Source of the DNA: Salisapilia sapeloensis | Taxonomy: Eukaryota > Oomycota > Peronosporomycetes > Peronosporales > Salisapiliaceae | Assembly: GCA_023334545.1 (NCBI GenBank) | Contig: JAADVB010000037.1 | Location: forward strand, 38,973-102,972 | Reading direction: 5' to 3' | Length of the DNA stretch: 64,000 bases | Shown here: positions 31,501 through 40,590 of the stretch, in pieces | How the letters are laid out: each line of letters opens with the position of its first letter | Numbering within the stretch: the stretch's first letter is position 1 | Program-made: the position numbers and the translations under genes | Notes under the pieces: model-generated | What the model saw: the letters and a program-made list of their open reading frames with translations, nothing else | Database searches by the model: none | Told to the model about the DNA's origin: nothing

Positions 31501-33151
31501 GGCGAGTGAACGACAGGAACAGGTGGATAAAGCTAAGGAAGACCTGCATACGTTTAATAATCAGAAGAAAGATCGTACGGCAAGAGGGTTCTACGGCACG
31601 CTCATCGGTCAGATCCAGGACGAAGGCGACACAGCGATCGCGCGCGAGTGGCTGGAAGGGCGGATTAAGAAACGCAAAGAGTACGTGTCGGCCATGCGGA
31701 AGAATATCCAGTTCCTCGTCGGTCGAGACAAGAACAAGCAGTACTTCAAGGCGAGTGTTGAGAAGAAGTCGGAAGAGCTGCGCTTTGTGCCTATCAATTT
31801 GCACGTACAGGACCTCTTGGTCGGACCTCGGAATGCGTTTTTGAATGAAGATCGGCAACGGTCCTCTCGCTCGGTCTCCATCTATGACTTTACTACCGTC
31901 GGCGCTCCGTCTGCACATGTGTACAAGTTCACGAAAGGAGGCATCTTGTCGTACCAGTCGAAGCTCAAGAAGCTGGAAGAGAATTTGAATACAGAAGAGA
32001 TTGACTTTAGCAAATGGCCGGAGGAAGTGCGCGAGTACGATGACATGGTCTGGGATCTACAACTACGGATGGACGTTTCCTTCTCGCAAGCACTCGATGC
32101 ACTTGTCTGTTCTTTCGTCCGGAAGGTGAACATTGCGCTGCAGAACTATGACGTTGTACGCGGAGAAGACATGCTTCGGAAAATCAGCTCTCTAGGTTTC
32201 CTCTTCCAAGTCGAGAGTCTGTTGTCGACACACGGAAACGAAATTGGTATGATGGAGGATATGGCCGGTGCTGTTGCTCATCTTTCCTGTGTCGGATTCG
32301 TACTACAGGATGTGCGCGATAGACCAGCGAACCGCTTCTCGTTCCGTATGTCGCGTAAGAAGGAACAGCAAGACGAAAACGTGGGTGTAACCAAGGTCAC
32401 TGTGTCGCACAATCCTGAACGCGAGATGTCCCGTTCGCTACCCAAGTACATTGTGACGCTGCAAGTGCTGACGAGTGAAGTGGAGTTGCCGGAACGACTA
32501 GCGAATGGTGGCCAGATCCACGTCACGCCGTTGCTCTTTACGCAAGGTATCAACGAGATGCAGACAATTGCAAATAATACAGAACGCGCCAAGACCGAGC
32601 TCCAGGATATGATCAACTTGAACAACATCCCGAGGCTCAAGAGCTACTGCGAAAAGTACTGCCGACTCTTGACGGCCGTGCCACAGTCGCAAGGTGTTGG
32701 GTCCTACAAGTACCGTCAGATGAGCAGCGGCAACAGTCCTCGACGCATGAACAAGGACGAGATCATGCAAGAGTATCGGCTGCTGGAAGAGAGTATTCAG
32801 GACGCAGCGAACAGTCTTGTGAAGACGAAGCGACCGGATATTCTTAAGCGGTCTTCCGACTTGTGCCGTGAAATGGGTGGTGGTCGTGTCACTGTATGTA
32901 AGAGTGCCAAGGACCGAACGGCCATGTCCGTTACGCTCGAGCAAGTGCGAATTTTGTCCAAGCATCATAACTTGCCTCCGCAGCGAGCTCAGGCGACGGT
33001 GGCAGTCATGCGTAGCAATGGCGTCCGTATAGAGAACGCTTTCAAGAACACTGGCAAGCGCCAATTCGCCTTCAACAAGCTCCAGCGGTCGTTATTGCCA
33101 GAGGAGTATCGATGCCCAGACCAAGTTGGCGGTACTGGAAACGTCAGTTAA
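28523..33151 (+). CDS. GPCR-bigram: seven-transmembrane receptor fused to an INPP4-type phosphoinositide 4-phosphatase
   Basis: One uninterrupted exon, 1542 aa from the chosen ATG, which begins a signal peptide (hydrophobic core MLVYVALLVQVATS). A Cys-containing ectodomain with several N-glycosylation sequons fills residues 28-395. Seven membrane segments follow at about 396-415, 431-455, 460-485, 497-518, 567-589, 610-635 and 648-672, the last with PHGIPPLLLLFLQW. A Ser-rich linker leads to a cytosolic region of ~850 aa whose C-terminal catalytic loop, VTVCKSAKDRTAM (Cys near 1459), is the CKSAKDRT signature of inositol-3,4-bisphosphate 4-phosphatases. LRLIVRLTLPAGFDRSCFV may start a C2-like domain. 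Inference: a ligand-sensing receptor that directly controls PI(3,4)P2 turnover. The frame also opens upstream at 28409, but that start would bury the signal peptide. Confidence 0.93.
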   Translation: MGASLASKTLWRWIMLVYVALLVQVATSEIDLPASLSFNCVNDVCLYQEKGGKFDDIAKCADSCVKQDFISSIDTEPNSDQKQIKIRSSLNGTCDDCGLEASTNWNFPKTFQALDISTKSVKKNDCDLSCEVWLELPQLWTYVDGEDPSCLINDEEVKCTANQTENGANITVFSLDQDTIPTLIEAQSEYIFRVNHVNTRGAPGSYEETTQLQVRFKSENCMVDTVDNSEDQRFGLALESSEYKLVGLFTDTSMTASSPRISTKTDVTFSFISGAILEPGAFILLRVREDVEDDFSHMIADLSDPKLKIGEDGEEKDIDIYVGAANVSFILPVDSDLRIDNGDRVEIKVRNFQNPDTISSSVTRGYLSAYQGVASAIDNSRINFFDVHLNERGTGALLDIITTIIFGLCFFVSLFIIRRNGLPLTMKTLWTDCVAIAALFSFAAGCGGALVWVIQPSIAYVYWSAAQYFFNCMMVLSLCFHWAAVISYKSLKKLTFKSPVVILFLAVNVVVIAFLVVLIIVAQRKGNLSCVYVDDSSLCRSEEDCDKKLLMEGEIIRQTAYTCDIQWYYLVLGSGFILYTLGLMVLGCKVMSRGRLLMINEDPSDQRIRKSLTKFYAIIATTCVLYVSAQVIYMTQYLSENARDDLSDIVWYMFIIWLPHGIPPLLLLFLQWNPSSDLQEQDEPPVESVAESSKDDMLNLTPRSSSSSPNLPYSSLMHDHGDNDSALNTDEQSNKLRLIVRLTLPAGFDRSCFVSLEYFSSKQAITADTSLRRLCRKASWRSVGSTEPIGNGNDTADVVAGDGASISTYPFVTVLEIPVNGPASSTLLRFMMHASTIGAHEAQDNVSESADTNYSSDNGNVSELSYQMTMFHPLLEFVTTTQAVLDAAASSQPLRVYPSDEHTCAILEEAPSMQTELEELLVGNMRNAELSVQTVMMAGEVPLRADDATHRHIGNITRYFLYDSEDGSEGLVVEDLQEFEHVNRVTRQLLELLASERQEQVDKAKEDLHTFNNQKKDRTARGFYGTLIGQIQDEGDTAIAREWLEGRIKKRKEYVSAMRKNIQFLVGRDKNKQYFKASVEKKSEELRFVPINLHVQDLLVGPRNAFLNEDRQRSSRSVSIYDFTTVGAPSAHVYKFTKGGILSYQSKLKKLEENLNTEEIDFSKWPEEVREYDDMVWDLQLRMDVSFSQALDALVCSFVRKVNIALQNYDVVRGEDMLRKISSLGFLFQVESLLSTHGNEIGMMEDMAGAVAHLSCVGFVLQDVRDRPANRFSFRMSRKKEQQDENVGVTKVTVSHNPEREMSRSLPKYIVTLQVLTSEVELPERLANGGQIHVTPLLFTQGINEMQTIANNTERAKTELQDMINLNNIPRLKSYCEKYCRLLTAVPQSQGVGSYKYRQMSSGNSPRRMNKDEIMQEYRLLEESIQDAANSLVKTKRPDILKRSSDLCREMGGGRVTVCKSAKDRTAMSVTLEQVRILSKHHNLPPQRAQATVAVMRSNGVRIENAFKNTGKRQFAFNKLQRSLLPEEYRCPDQVGGTGNVS

Positions 33152-34030
33152 GCTCGCGCATGTTTTGAAGACGAAACGATTGTGTGCTATAATTTTAATT
33201 TCGTCGACTCAGCTCAACATTGCTTCGTTTCGTCTTGTATCTTGCCGCGGCATTCCTAAAGGAGAAGGGTTGGCGCGTATAGGTTGTGTGCGCGAGGTCT
33301 CCTCCATGTGTGTGTGTTTCGCACATGTGAGCACACGCATTGTGGACTTGACTGAAGCTATTCAGTACAAGCTTGATTTGTCTTTTTGCTTTTGGATACC
33401 TTGCTTTGGAAATGTATTTCCAGCGCATTTATAGCGTTCATCGATTTGAATAAACTATATTCCACAATACTTCACGTTTTTAAGTGCATGAATACGTTAG
33501 TTGCGACAAAGGTATCAGACGTAGCTGGAGCATAGTGCAGAAAGATATAGTTGATCGGAGGAAATGGTAATTAATACTAATTTAATTCTATTTTATAATG
33601 ATTTACTTTTAATTTAGCTCGACAGTGCAACTTGAAGTAAATTCCACCCTTTACTTCATTAGTCTCTCCGTATTACTGTCAGCTTGCAGCAACAGCAAGA
33701 CTAGATTAGTACATTTTATCTATCGTAGCACTCGATATGTTGGATTGGAAGCACTTGTACCTGCGAGATCATGTGTCGAACAAATTTTGAGAAAGCAAAC
33801 ATGCACATCCCGATTGCTGTATCTGGTATCTTGGGGCATCTTGCATATTAGATGGCTGACAGGACTACCAACAGCATAAGAAGATAAAGTATTCATTTCT
33901 TTTATTTCGAAGCAGCACGCCAATTTTTAGATCCAGTAAGCTAGCTCGTAAGCTAAACGAGCATCGCAACAAGCCAGTATAACCCACATTGAACATCAAA
34001 AGGAAAGGGCTTCGCTTTTGCTCATTTATC
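33152..34030. other. Intergenic, AT-rich, nothing recognised
   Basis: The sequence between convergent gene ends is AT-rich around 33560-33620 and has only short open frames (for example 33625-33879) without family features. It should hold the 3' UTRs and polyadenylation sites of the GPCR-phosphatase and ODAD3-like genes. Confidence 0.5.
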
Positions 34031-36314
34031 TTAAAGGTCTTTGAACTTGACTTGTGCAATGAAATCCAAGTCCTTGTTCTTGCTTGCATCCGTGGCGCCT
34101 GGCAAAATAGCTCCTTTGATTGGGGACGTCGCTAACCGATTCGCAGAGTCTTCTTGAGCCTTCTTTTTCCTCTTGACTAGCAGCTCTTCATTGGACAGGC
34201 CTCGCTCTGTTGCTATTTTTTGCTTCTCATCCATCTATAAATCGAGAATCCGGATTAATAAATGCTTTATATCTATTCAGGTACTCGTCAACATACCTCC
34301 GATTTCCGTGATACTTCAGCCGTTAAACGAGAGCTGCTCATCTTTAGAATATTTCTAGTAGGCACTTGCACATCAATAATATCGCTTGCTTCAGAAGCGG
34401 ATGATATGTTCGATCGCGCGGACGCGATTTCTTCGTCATCCCCTTTCGGAAGCAAATCTGCAACGACAAATCCATGGACTGTACCGGGGCGAACTCGAAT
34501 ATTATTTTCATGCACGGCCGGGTCATTATTCACCATTGGGGACCAAGTTTCATCTTCCATGTCCAACTTGCCAAACTTATTCCCTCCAGTGTCGTCACCT
34601 GAGACTTCCATATCGCCACCAAAGCCTCCAAATGCACCTGAAGAACCAGATTGCTGTCCAATAAGTTCCAACATCTTGACAAGTTTAACTTCAGCAAGTG
34701 CCAGCGCATCGGTCTTCCCGCTTGCTTTATTAAGTGACAAATCCTGTCCGGATTTGCCTGTGTCGGGTCTTGATGTAGATACAGAAGAAGAAGGCGTGCG
34801 GCAAGCTTCCATCCTTTCAAGAATATCCCCTGCCGAGATTTCGAGTGCATCATCAAACAGCTGAAGTCGTTGTAAAAGTCCTGATGCTCCTTGCCGAACG
34901 GAAGTTAGTACGCTGTCTAATCGCTCATAGGCACCCTTGTTGATCTTGAGTGTCGCCTTGGCAACTTGGACGTCATTTTCTAGTGTGTTGTACGCTTCAC
35001 GAGTGAGTTCGGTTGGTCCTTTTCCAGAAGCTTTGATTTCGTTCAACGCTTGTACTGCTTGTTCTTTCTCTTGACGAGTGGCAATGAGCTGGATCTCCGA
35101 CTTTGACTTCTCTTTTTCCAACGTTGCACTTGTACTAGCCTGGTCCTGGATTTTGGCTGCAATTTCAGGAAGTTCACTCACGCCCATCACTACTTTAAGC
35201 TCCGCAACAACCTCGTCATAGTCCGCCATCTTTTTCGTCTTGGCACGATTTGCATCGTATAGTTCGTCCTTGGCACGCTCTCGATTGGCAATCTTTCGTA
35301 TCAATTGAGCTTCCTCTTCTTCAGATAGATCGCCACGAAGTTGAGCAGCCATGTCGGCTCTTTCCTGTACTCGCTGAAGTCGCCACTGCTCCATGCTTTG
35401 AGCGTTTTTAGCACGAATGTCCTGATTTCCAAGCTCTCGAGCGCGGGTACGACGATCAATTTGAAGTTGTGTTTGTACATCCTGCAGAAATTGTACTGCT
35501 CTGCTTTTTGCAGCATCAAGCTCCCTGCATAGCACTTGGACGTCTTCGAGTTCCTTTTTACTGTTTTCTACCGTTGTCCCCATTGAATGCAAGTGTTGAT
35601 CCACACGCAACTGAGTGGTCTGTAAACGGCGGATCATGTGTTCATACTGTCTTCTTTGATGCATTTGCTCTTCCACTTCTGCAGTGCAAGCTGCAATCTC
35701 TTGCTTGATCGTAGAACTCTGCTTGGACACTGGAGTGGATTGACTATGAATTTGATTCAACGTTTCCGTCTCCAGCTGAAGACCTCGTATCTCATCAAGC
35801 AAAATATTAATCTCTCTCTGTCTGCGATCCGCCATAAGCTTATGCTCGTTAAATTTCCTCGCACTTGCATGAACACTGACTTCGAGATTTTCAATGTCTC
35901 TTTCATTTGAGTTTTCAGCGTTACGACTCGTGGGATCATCCTTTTCTGATTTTTCATTGCTATCACGCCGCTTGTTCGGCTTACCGACCGACTCACGCCC
36001 TGGAATAACCAACGGCGAGTTCATCTTTCGCACGGCTTCAGCTAACTCTTTCTTGTGTGTAATAAAGCGAAGGCTCTTTTTACCATTATTTCCAGTAACT
36101 CCATTGTTACCAGGCTCATAAGCATTTGCAGATGAACCTGCAATAGGAAGCAGCCGTAATCGACCTGATCCTCCACCTCTCTTTTTATGGTTTTTGTCGG
36201 AGCTTTTCTGTCGTGTGTGATCAAAGAGAACGCTAAGCACCTTGCTAATGATAGTCCATAAAAGTTCAAAGTACTCACAGAAGTCGAAGCGAGATTGGTG
36301 AATTCACTAGCCAT
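34031..36314 (-). CDS. ODAD3: Outer dynein arm docking complex subunit, ODAD3/CCDC151-like, 3 exons
   Basis: Exons 36314-36279, 36240-34297 and 34234-34031 join in phase to give 727 aa. Nearly all of the centre is coiled coil. The identification rests on a colinear match to animal CCDC151 in three blocks: REINILLDEIRGLQLETE; LRVDQHLHSMGTTVENSKKE with ARELGNQDIRAKNAQSMEQW; and the hallmark AELKVVMGVSELPEIAAKIQ with LEKEKSKSEIQLIATRQEKE, equivalent to the 'K..TG....H..V..F..Q' block of CCDC151. In that family the protein docks outer dynein arms on axonemal doublets, so here it should serve the zoospore flagella. The last exon (MDEKQKIATERGL onward) is Lys-rich and less conserved. The very short first exon (12 codons) is supported by phase and a consensus GTGAGT donor. 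Confidence 0.78.
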
Positions 36315-38328
36315 GACAATTGATTTTGTATGCTTGATCTATTCTTTGCTCATGACCTTGTGCTTGTGATGGCACAGCACAAAACGGAGACCAAGTGTTG
36401 GCTAGTTTCACATCCTTGCCATAAATCCGGTCCATAAATAGATATCCTGTGGTGAAACTTACTAAACATTATCTAATACGTAATGCAAGATTGTGCAAGA
36501 TGACAAAGAAATCAATGTCGCCATCTATGTATACCATGCCGATTGTGGCTGATATCAGAGGTATGTGGTACGCTACTAGGCATGGACATAATGAAACCAC
36601 ATGATTCATTCTTGTTCGTGATCCAATGTCCTCGGATGCACTACATCCAGTATACTTTTGTTTGGTTATCTGGAAGCTTTCCTTCGCCAAGTAACGTGAA
36701 TTGGTCAGATATCACGATGGGCTCCGATGCGTATTGCCGCGCACAGTGGCCATCATTGATCATGCAGCTATTAGTCGAGAGAGATGCATATATACATACA
36801 AAGTACCCTGTAGACTGTTTTAAAGTATCTGCAATCGCATCCTCTATCTTTTGGTCATAGGACTGACACACACCGTTGCACTTGGGTGCTGTCTGGGGGA
36901 ACAGTCGACGCTTTATTCTTCTACTTGAGCATGGTACAGTGTTCGACGCGCTCGACAAGGAAGGGCTGACACCTATAGAACTTGCAAAAGTAAATGAGAA
37001 GCGTTAAACAATCGAATTTCATTCGAGTTGGAGGCTCAAGGGCTCAACAGCGGACGGTCGTAGCCTTCGCTTGAATTGGTTTATTATAAAATGCGAGTGG
37101 TAACTTTGCTTCATGAGCAGAATGTGCACATTCGTTCGGTATACTCGTCGAGAACGAGAAAACCACCGATGACAAGATCGATGATAGGGCGATGACAGAA
37201 CAAGACCCATCCACTCTGCAACTGTTGCTCGCGTTGTACTTCCGAAAGAAAAGCTATCATGATGGAGATGAGAGCACACTTCCGATATTAGTGAAGTCGT
37301 GGCCGTTGTACAGGATTGCACACAAAAGCAAATGATTCCCTATCGACACAGCTTCATCGTAGCTACTTTGTATTAAGGGCGCTTAGTGGAAGCATTGGAC
37401 ATTAGCGACGTGTGAATTATTACCAGTGGTCAAGTCTATGGTTGGAATCACGAGCAAAGCACTCAATGGGGGAGCAGAAAAGCTCCTGTGCTTCTTTTGA
37501 AAAGGTATCATGAGAGCGAACTTGCCTTTCGAGAGGTCTTTCATTTGATCACCAAGCAGATCGTTTTCTCGCTGGTATAATTCAGCACGAACAGCAGTAC
37601 TTTGATGAATTGCCTACAGCGGAAATGTTCTAGGTAACCTGGAAAAGCTTGCAGCTTTGCAGAATTTGTGTGTGGCAAATTACATTGCGTAAAACTACAG
37701 TGAAGCTAAGAGTAGTCTCCTGCAATTAATCAAGATCGAGCAGGATCGTCATGGAGACCTTTGGATCGAGAAGATTGCCCGTCTGTATTACTTTCTGGCA
37801 AATTGCATATTGAAGCAGGTGTTCATGCATATCGTTGCGTTCGTGACTTGAAGAAGTAATTTACATGGTATGCATAGAAACGATCCAAGGATACATGCAA
37901 TTTTTGCGAGTATGTGCTCCCAAAGCCGCGCTTGCAAGTATCATCGCCTCTACCAGCATCAATATACGAACTCTTCACCAAGAGTTGGATGGTTCAATGC
38001 GAATTTGAAGTTGTTGTTTTCATCCGACCATCTCCATCCTATTTACCTACTTGACTCTACAGAGAAAGCGAAAGCGGCATTCCACCAATCTCTCCGGCAT
38101 CTCTCTACCTCGAAACCACTCCGTCATGCTTCCATCTCTCGGACACATTGAAACTTGGACGCAGCAGTTGTGGTGCAAAAGTCCGCATCCATCCTCCGTC
38201 TCAGATTCGAGAAGAGTCCTTGAAACGCTTTTCACCAACCAACCAAAGTATATAGAAAATTAGAATAGCATAATCGAATCGCATTCTACCATCCAAGACA
38301 CTTTTTATAGAAAGTAGAGTTTATAAGA
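36315..38328. pseudogene. 2-kb region with decayed ankyrin/RCC1/TPR-like coding fragments (+ strand)
   Basis: Several plus-strand fragments look like eroded exons. 36870-37007 encodes an ankyrin repeat end (TPLHLGAVWGNSRRFILLLE, then DKEGLTPIELAKVNEK) but is cut off upstream by an in-frame TGA next to an ACACACACC run, as if frameshifted. 37192-37335 is open (MTEQDPSTLQLLLALYFRKK). 37416-37580 has an RCC1-blade-like start (IITSGQVYGWNHEQSTQWG). About 37629-37850 encodes ALQNLCVANYIA, a stop, then a TPR-like run (NYSEAKSSLLQLIKIEQDR, LYYFLANCILKQ). No single spliced frame joins them. I infer a decaying multidomain repeat gene; a rapidly diverging intact gene with many introns is the alternative. 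Confidence 0.45.
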
Positions 38329-39963
38329 ATGTCATCGCATGCACCAAAGGAGCTTGGTGGGACTCGTCCCAACACAGACCAGCGATTCGACCTCATGGCT
38401 AACAGAGTCGATGAAGACACGGAGCAGACGGATGATGCCAAGCCTTCATACTACACGGAACAGGCCGATGACGATGTGCCAGAAGTCACGACGGTTGAAA
38501 GCATGTGCATGAACTGCGAAGAGAATGGCGAGACTAAGCTCTTGCTGACTCTCATTCCATACTTCCGCGAAGTCATCCTCATGTCGTTCGAGTGCGAGCA
38601 CTGCGGATACAAGAACAGTGAGGTCCAATTCGGTGGTCAGATCCAGGACATGGGCACCAAGATCTCGCTCAGCGTCGAGACACCGGAGGACTTGAACCGT
38701 CAGATCATCAAGTCGGACACAGCCACCATCTCGTTCCCAGAGATCGATTTCGAGATCCCGGCCAAGACCCAACGAGGAACAATCAACACGTTGGAAGGTG
38801 TCCTTGGTAAAGCCACGAAGGACTTGCGTATGAATCTGGACGAGCGTCGTGCCGCAGACCCAGAGACCACTGCCAAGCTGGAAGAGTTCTTGGCGAAACT
38901 GGCGCTCATGACTGCCGGCATCAATCTTCCGTTTACGATCGTCGTGGACGACCCAGCAGGTAACTCGCACATTGAGAACCCGAGCGCACCACAGAAAGAC
39001 CCCAAGCTCAAGGAGGAAAAATACTACCGATCGGAAGCACAGGACCTCGAGTGTGGGCTACAGCCGGACCAGTCTCACGAGACTCCTTCCCAGACACCTA
39101 AGCAGCTTCCGAACCGAAACGAAGGCCTGGACAAGTTCGTCGAAGGCGCTGGTCTTGGCCGTAAGGAAGTGCTCCAATTCCCAGGCAACTGCTATGCTTG
39201 TGGCAAGCCTGGCATGTCGAACGTCTGTGTCACGGACATTCCGCACTTTAAGGAAGTCATCATCATGTCGTACAACTGCGACGAGTGTGGCTTCAAGACG
39301 AATGAGATCAAGGCCGGCGGTGCGATTCCGCCGCAAGGAGAGCGCATTACGTTGCACGTCGATCCGTTCGAGGATAAGGACGTGATGGACCGAGATGTCT
39401 TGAAGAGTGACTCGGCCAGCGTCACGATCCCGGAGATCGAGCTCGAGATGCAGCATGGATCCTTGGGCGGACTCTACACGACGGTGGAAGGATTATTGGG
39501 CAAGATCCGCAAGAACATTGAAGAGGGAAACCCGTTCGCCGTTGGTGACAGCGATGGCGGTCGATCGAAACTCAAGGAATGGTTTGACCGTTTGGAAAGT
39601 CTCAAGCAAGGACAGCAAAAGTTCACGTTGATCGTGGAGGACCCTCTGGCTAACAGCTTTGTTTATTCCCCCGCCGGGTCGGCCGAGGACGACTCGAGGA
39701 TGACGTCGGAGCTCTTCACGCGTTCGGCCGATATGGATGAAGAACTCGGACTTACGGACATGAACACGGATGACTACGATGGAGAGGGTGAAGACCCTAT
39801 GAAGAAGGAACTCAAGAAGCTTGCGGAAGAAATTCGCAGCGATAAGGAGACGATGGGCGGAGGCAAGGCGCTCGACCCGCAGGGCTACCACCCGTATCCG
39901 AACGCTGTGCAGGAGATGCGTAATCAGATGGAGTTCAAGACGATTGAAAAGAAGGGTAAATAG
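38329..39963 (+). CDS. ZPR1: ZPR1 zinc-finger protein
   Basis: Single exon, 544 aa, with the two-module ZPR1 architecture. Each module starts with a C4 zinc finger (CMNCEENGETKLLLTLIPYF with FECEHCGYKNSEV; CYACGKPGMSNVCVTDIPHF with NCDECGFKTNEIKAGG). Each continues with a double-stranded beta-helix part (LNRQIIKSDTATISFPEI; DVLKSDSASVTIPEIELEM, then GGLYTTVEGLLGKI). ZPR1 is an essential chaperone that assists eEF1A folding and enters the nucleus on growth signals. Length and order match other eukaryotes, with an extended acidic N-terminus. The codon bias is strong, with many C- and G-ending codons, consistent with high expression. Confidence 0.97.
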   Translation: MSSHAPKELGGTRPNTDQRFDLMANRVDEDTEQTDDAKPSYYTEQADDDVPEVTTVESMCMNCEENGETKLLLTLIPYFREVILMSFECEHCGYKNSEVQFGGQIQDMGTKISLSVETPEDLNRQIIKSDTATISFPEIDFEIPAKTQRGTINTLEGVLGKATKDLRMNLDERRAADPETTAKLEEFLAKLALMTAGINLPFTIVVDDPAGNSHIENPSAPQKDPKLKEEKYYRSEAQDLECGLQPDQSHETPSQTPKQLPNRNEGLDKFVEGAGLGRKEVLQFPGNCYACGKPGMSNVCVTDIPHFKEVIIMSYNCDECGFKTNEIKAGGAIPPQGERITLHVDPFEDKDVMDRDVLKSDSASVTIPEIELEMQHGSLGGLYTTVEGLLGKIRKNIEEGNPFAVGDSDGGRSKLKEWFDRLESLKQGQQKFTLIVEDPLANSFVYSPAGSAEDDSRMTSELFTRSADMDEELGLTDMNTDDYDGEGEDPMKKELKKLAEEIRSDKETMGGGKALDPQGYHPYPNAVQEMRNQMEFKTIEKKGK

Positions 39964-40590
39964 ACGCGTTCAAGCACACCGTTCGGGTACCATTAGCGAG
40001 ACTTTTTGCATTTAACTTTTCAATATAGCTCATAGTCCCTCCTAAATTGTACCAAAACCAAGCGCAGTCTTAGGGTCATAGAGCATGATAAGCACTTGTG
40101 CCGCTAGCTTGTAGTCGTCGGAATGAATGCTCCTACTAGGAGTCGAGAAGCTTGGTTCTAGACTGCTGTACTGGTCGGCTTTGCTTTTCTCTTCTTCGAA
40201 TGAGATAAAAGGCATACGATTGAATTCTTATCTTGAAGTGTAGTTCAAGTAGACTTTATCCAACACCTTCCAAGGCAGTTGATACGTGAGGTGGGTTGGC
40301 ATGATGTTTGATTTACTTGGAATGCTGTCAAAGTGAGTCTACTCTGCGGAAAGCATACACATCCAAGCGATACAACATTGAACACAGGTAAACATCCTTC
40401 CGGTGTATGTAGCACCCCTCCACTTGTATAACTAGCAAGTACATTCAAATCGATAGTGAAGGTATCGGCAATGGCAACCCAGGACAAGTACCGTTAAGTA
40501 GACATAAACGCAACAGTCGAGTGACTCATCAGATGTTTACTTGAGTAATCAGATCAAGTAGAATTTCAATGGGAATATGTTGATTTCAGT
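39964..40590. other. Intergenic between ZPR1 and the S28 peptidase, with one small possible CDS
   Basis: Apart from the 57-codon minus-strand frame listed separately at 40042-40215, only open frames without signatures were seen (for example 40245-40487 on minus, which could hold 5' exons of that frame). Confidence 0.4.
40042..40215 (-). CDS. Small unidentified ORF or terminal exon (57 aa)
   Basis: A minus-strand ATG at 40215 opens a frame of 57 residues with natural-looking composition: MPFISFEEEKSKADQY, a Ser-rich stretch, then DDYKLAAQVLIMLYDPKTAL. The helical end with hydrophobic spacing suggests a folded segment. It may be a complete micro-protein or the last exon of a gene whose upstream exons lie in 40245-40490 (MPTHLTYQLPWKVLDK is one candidate), but no junction keeps phase. 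No family recognised. Confidence 0.4.
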   Translation of the reverse strand: MPFISFEEEKSKADQYSSLEPSFSTPSRSIHSDDYKLAAQVLIMLYDPKTALGFGTI

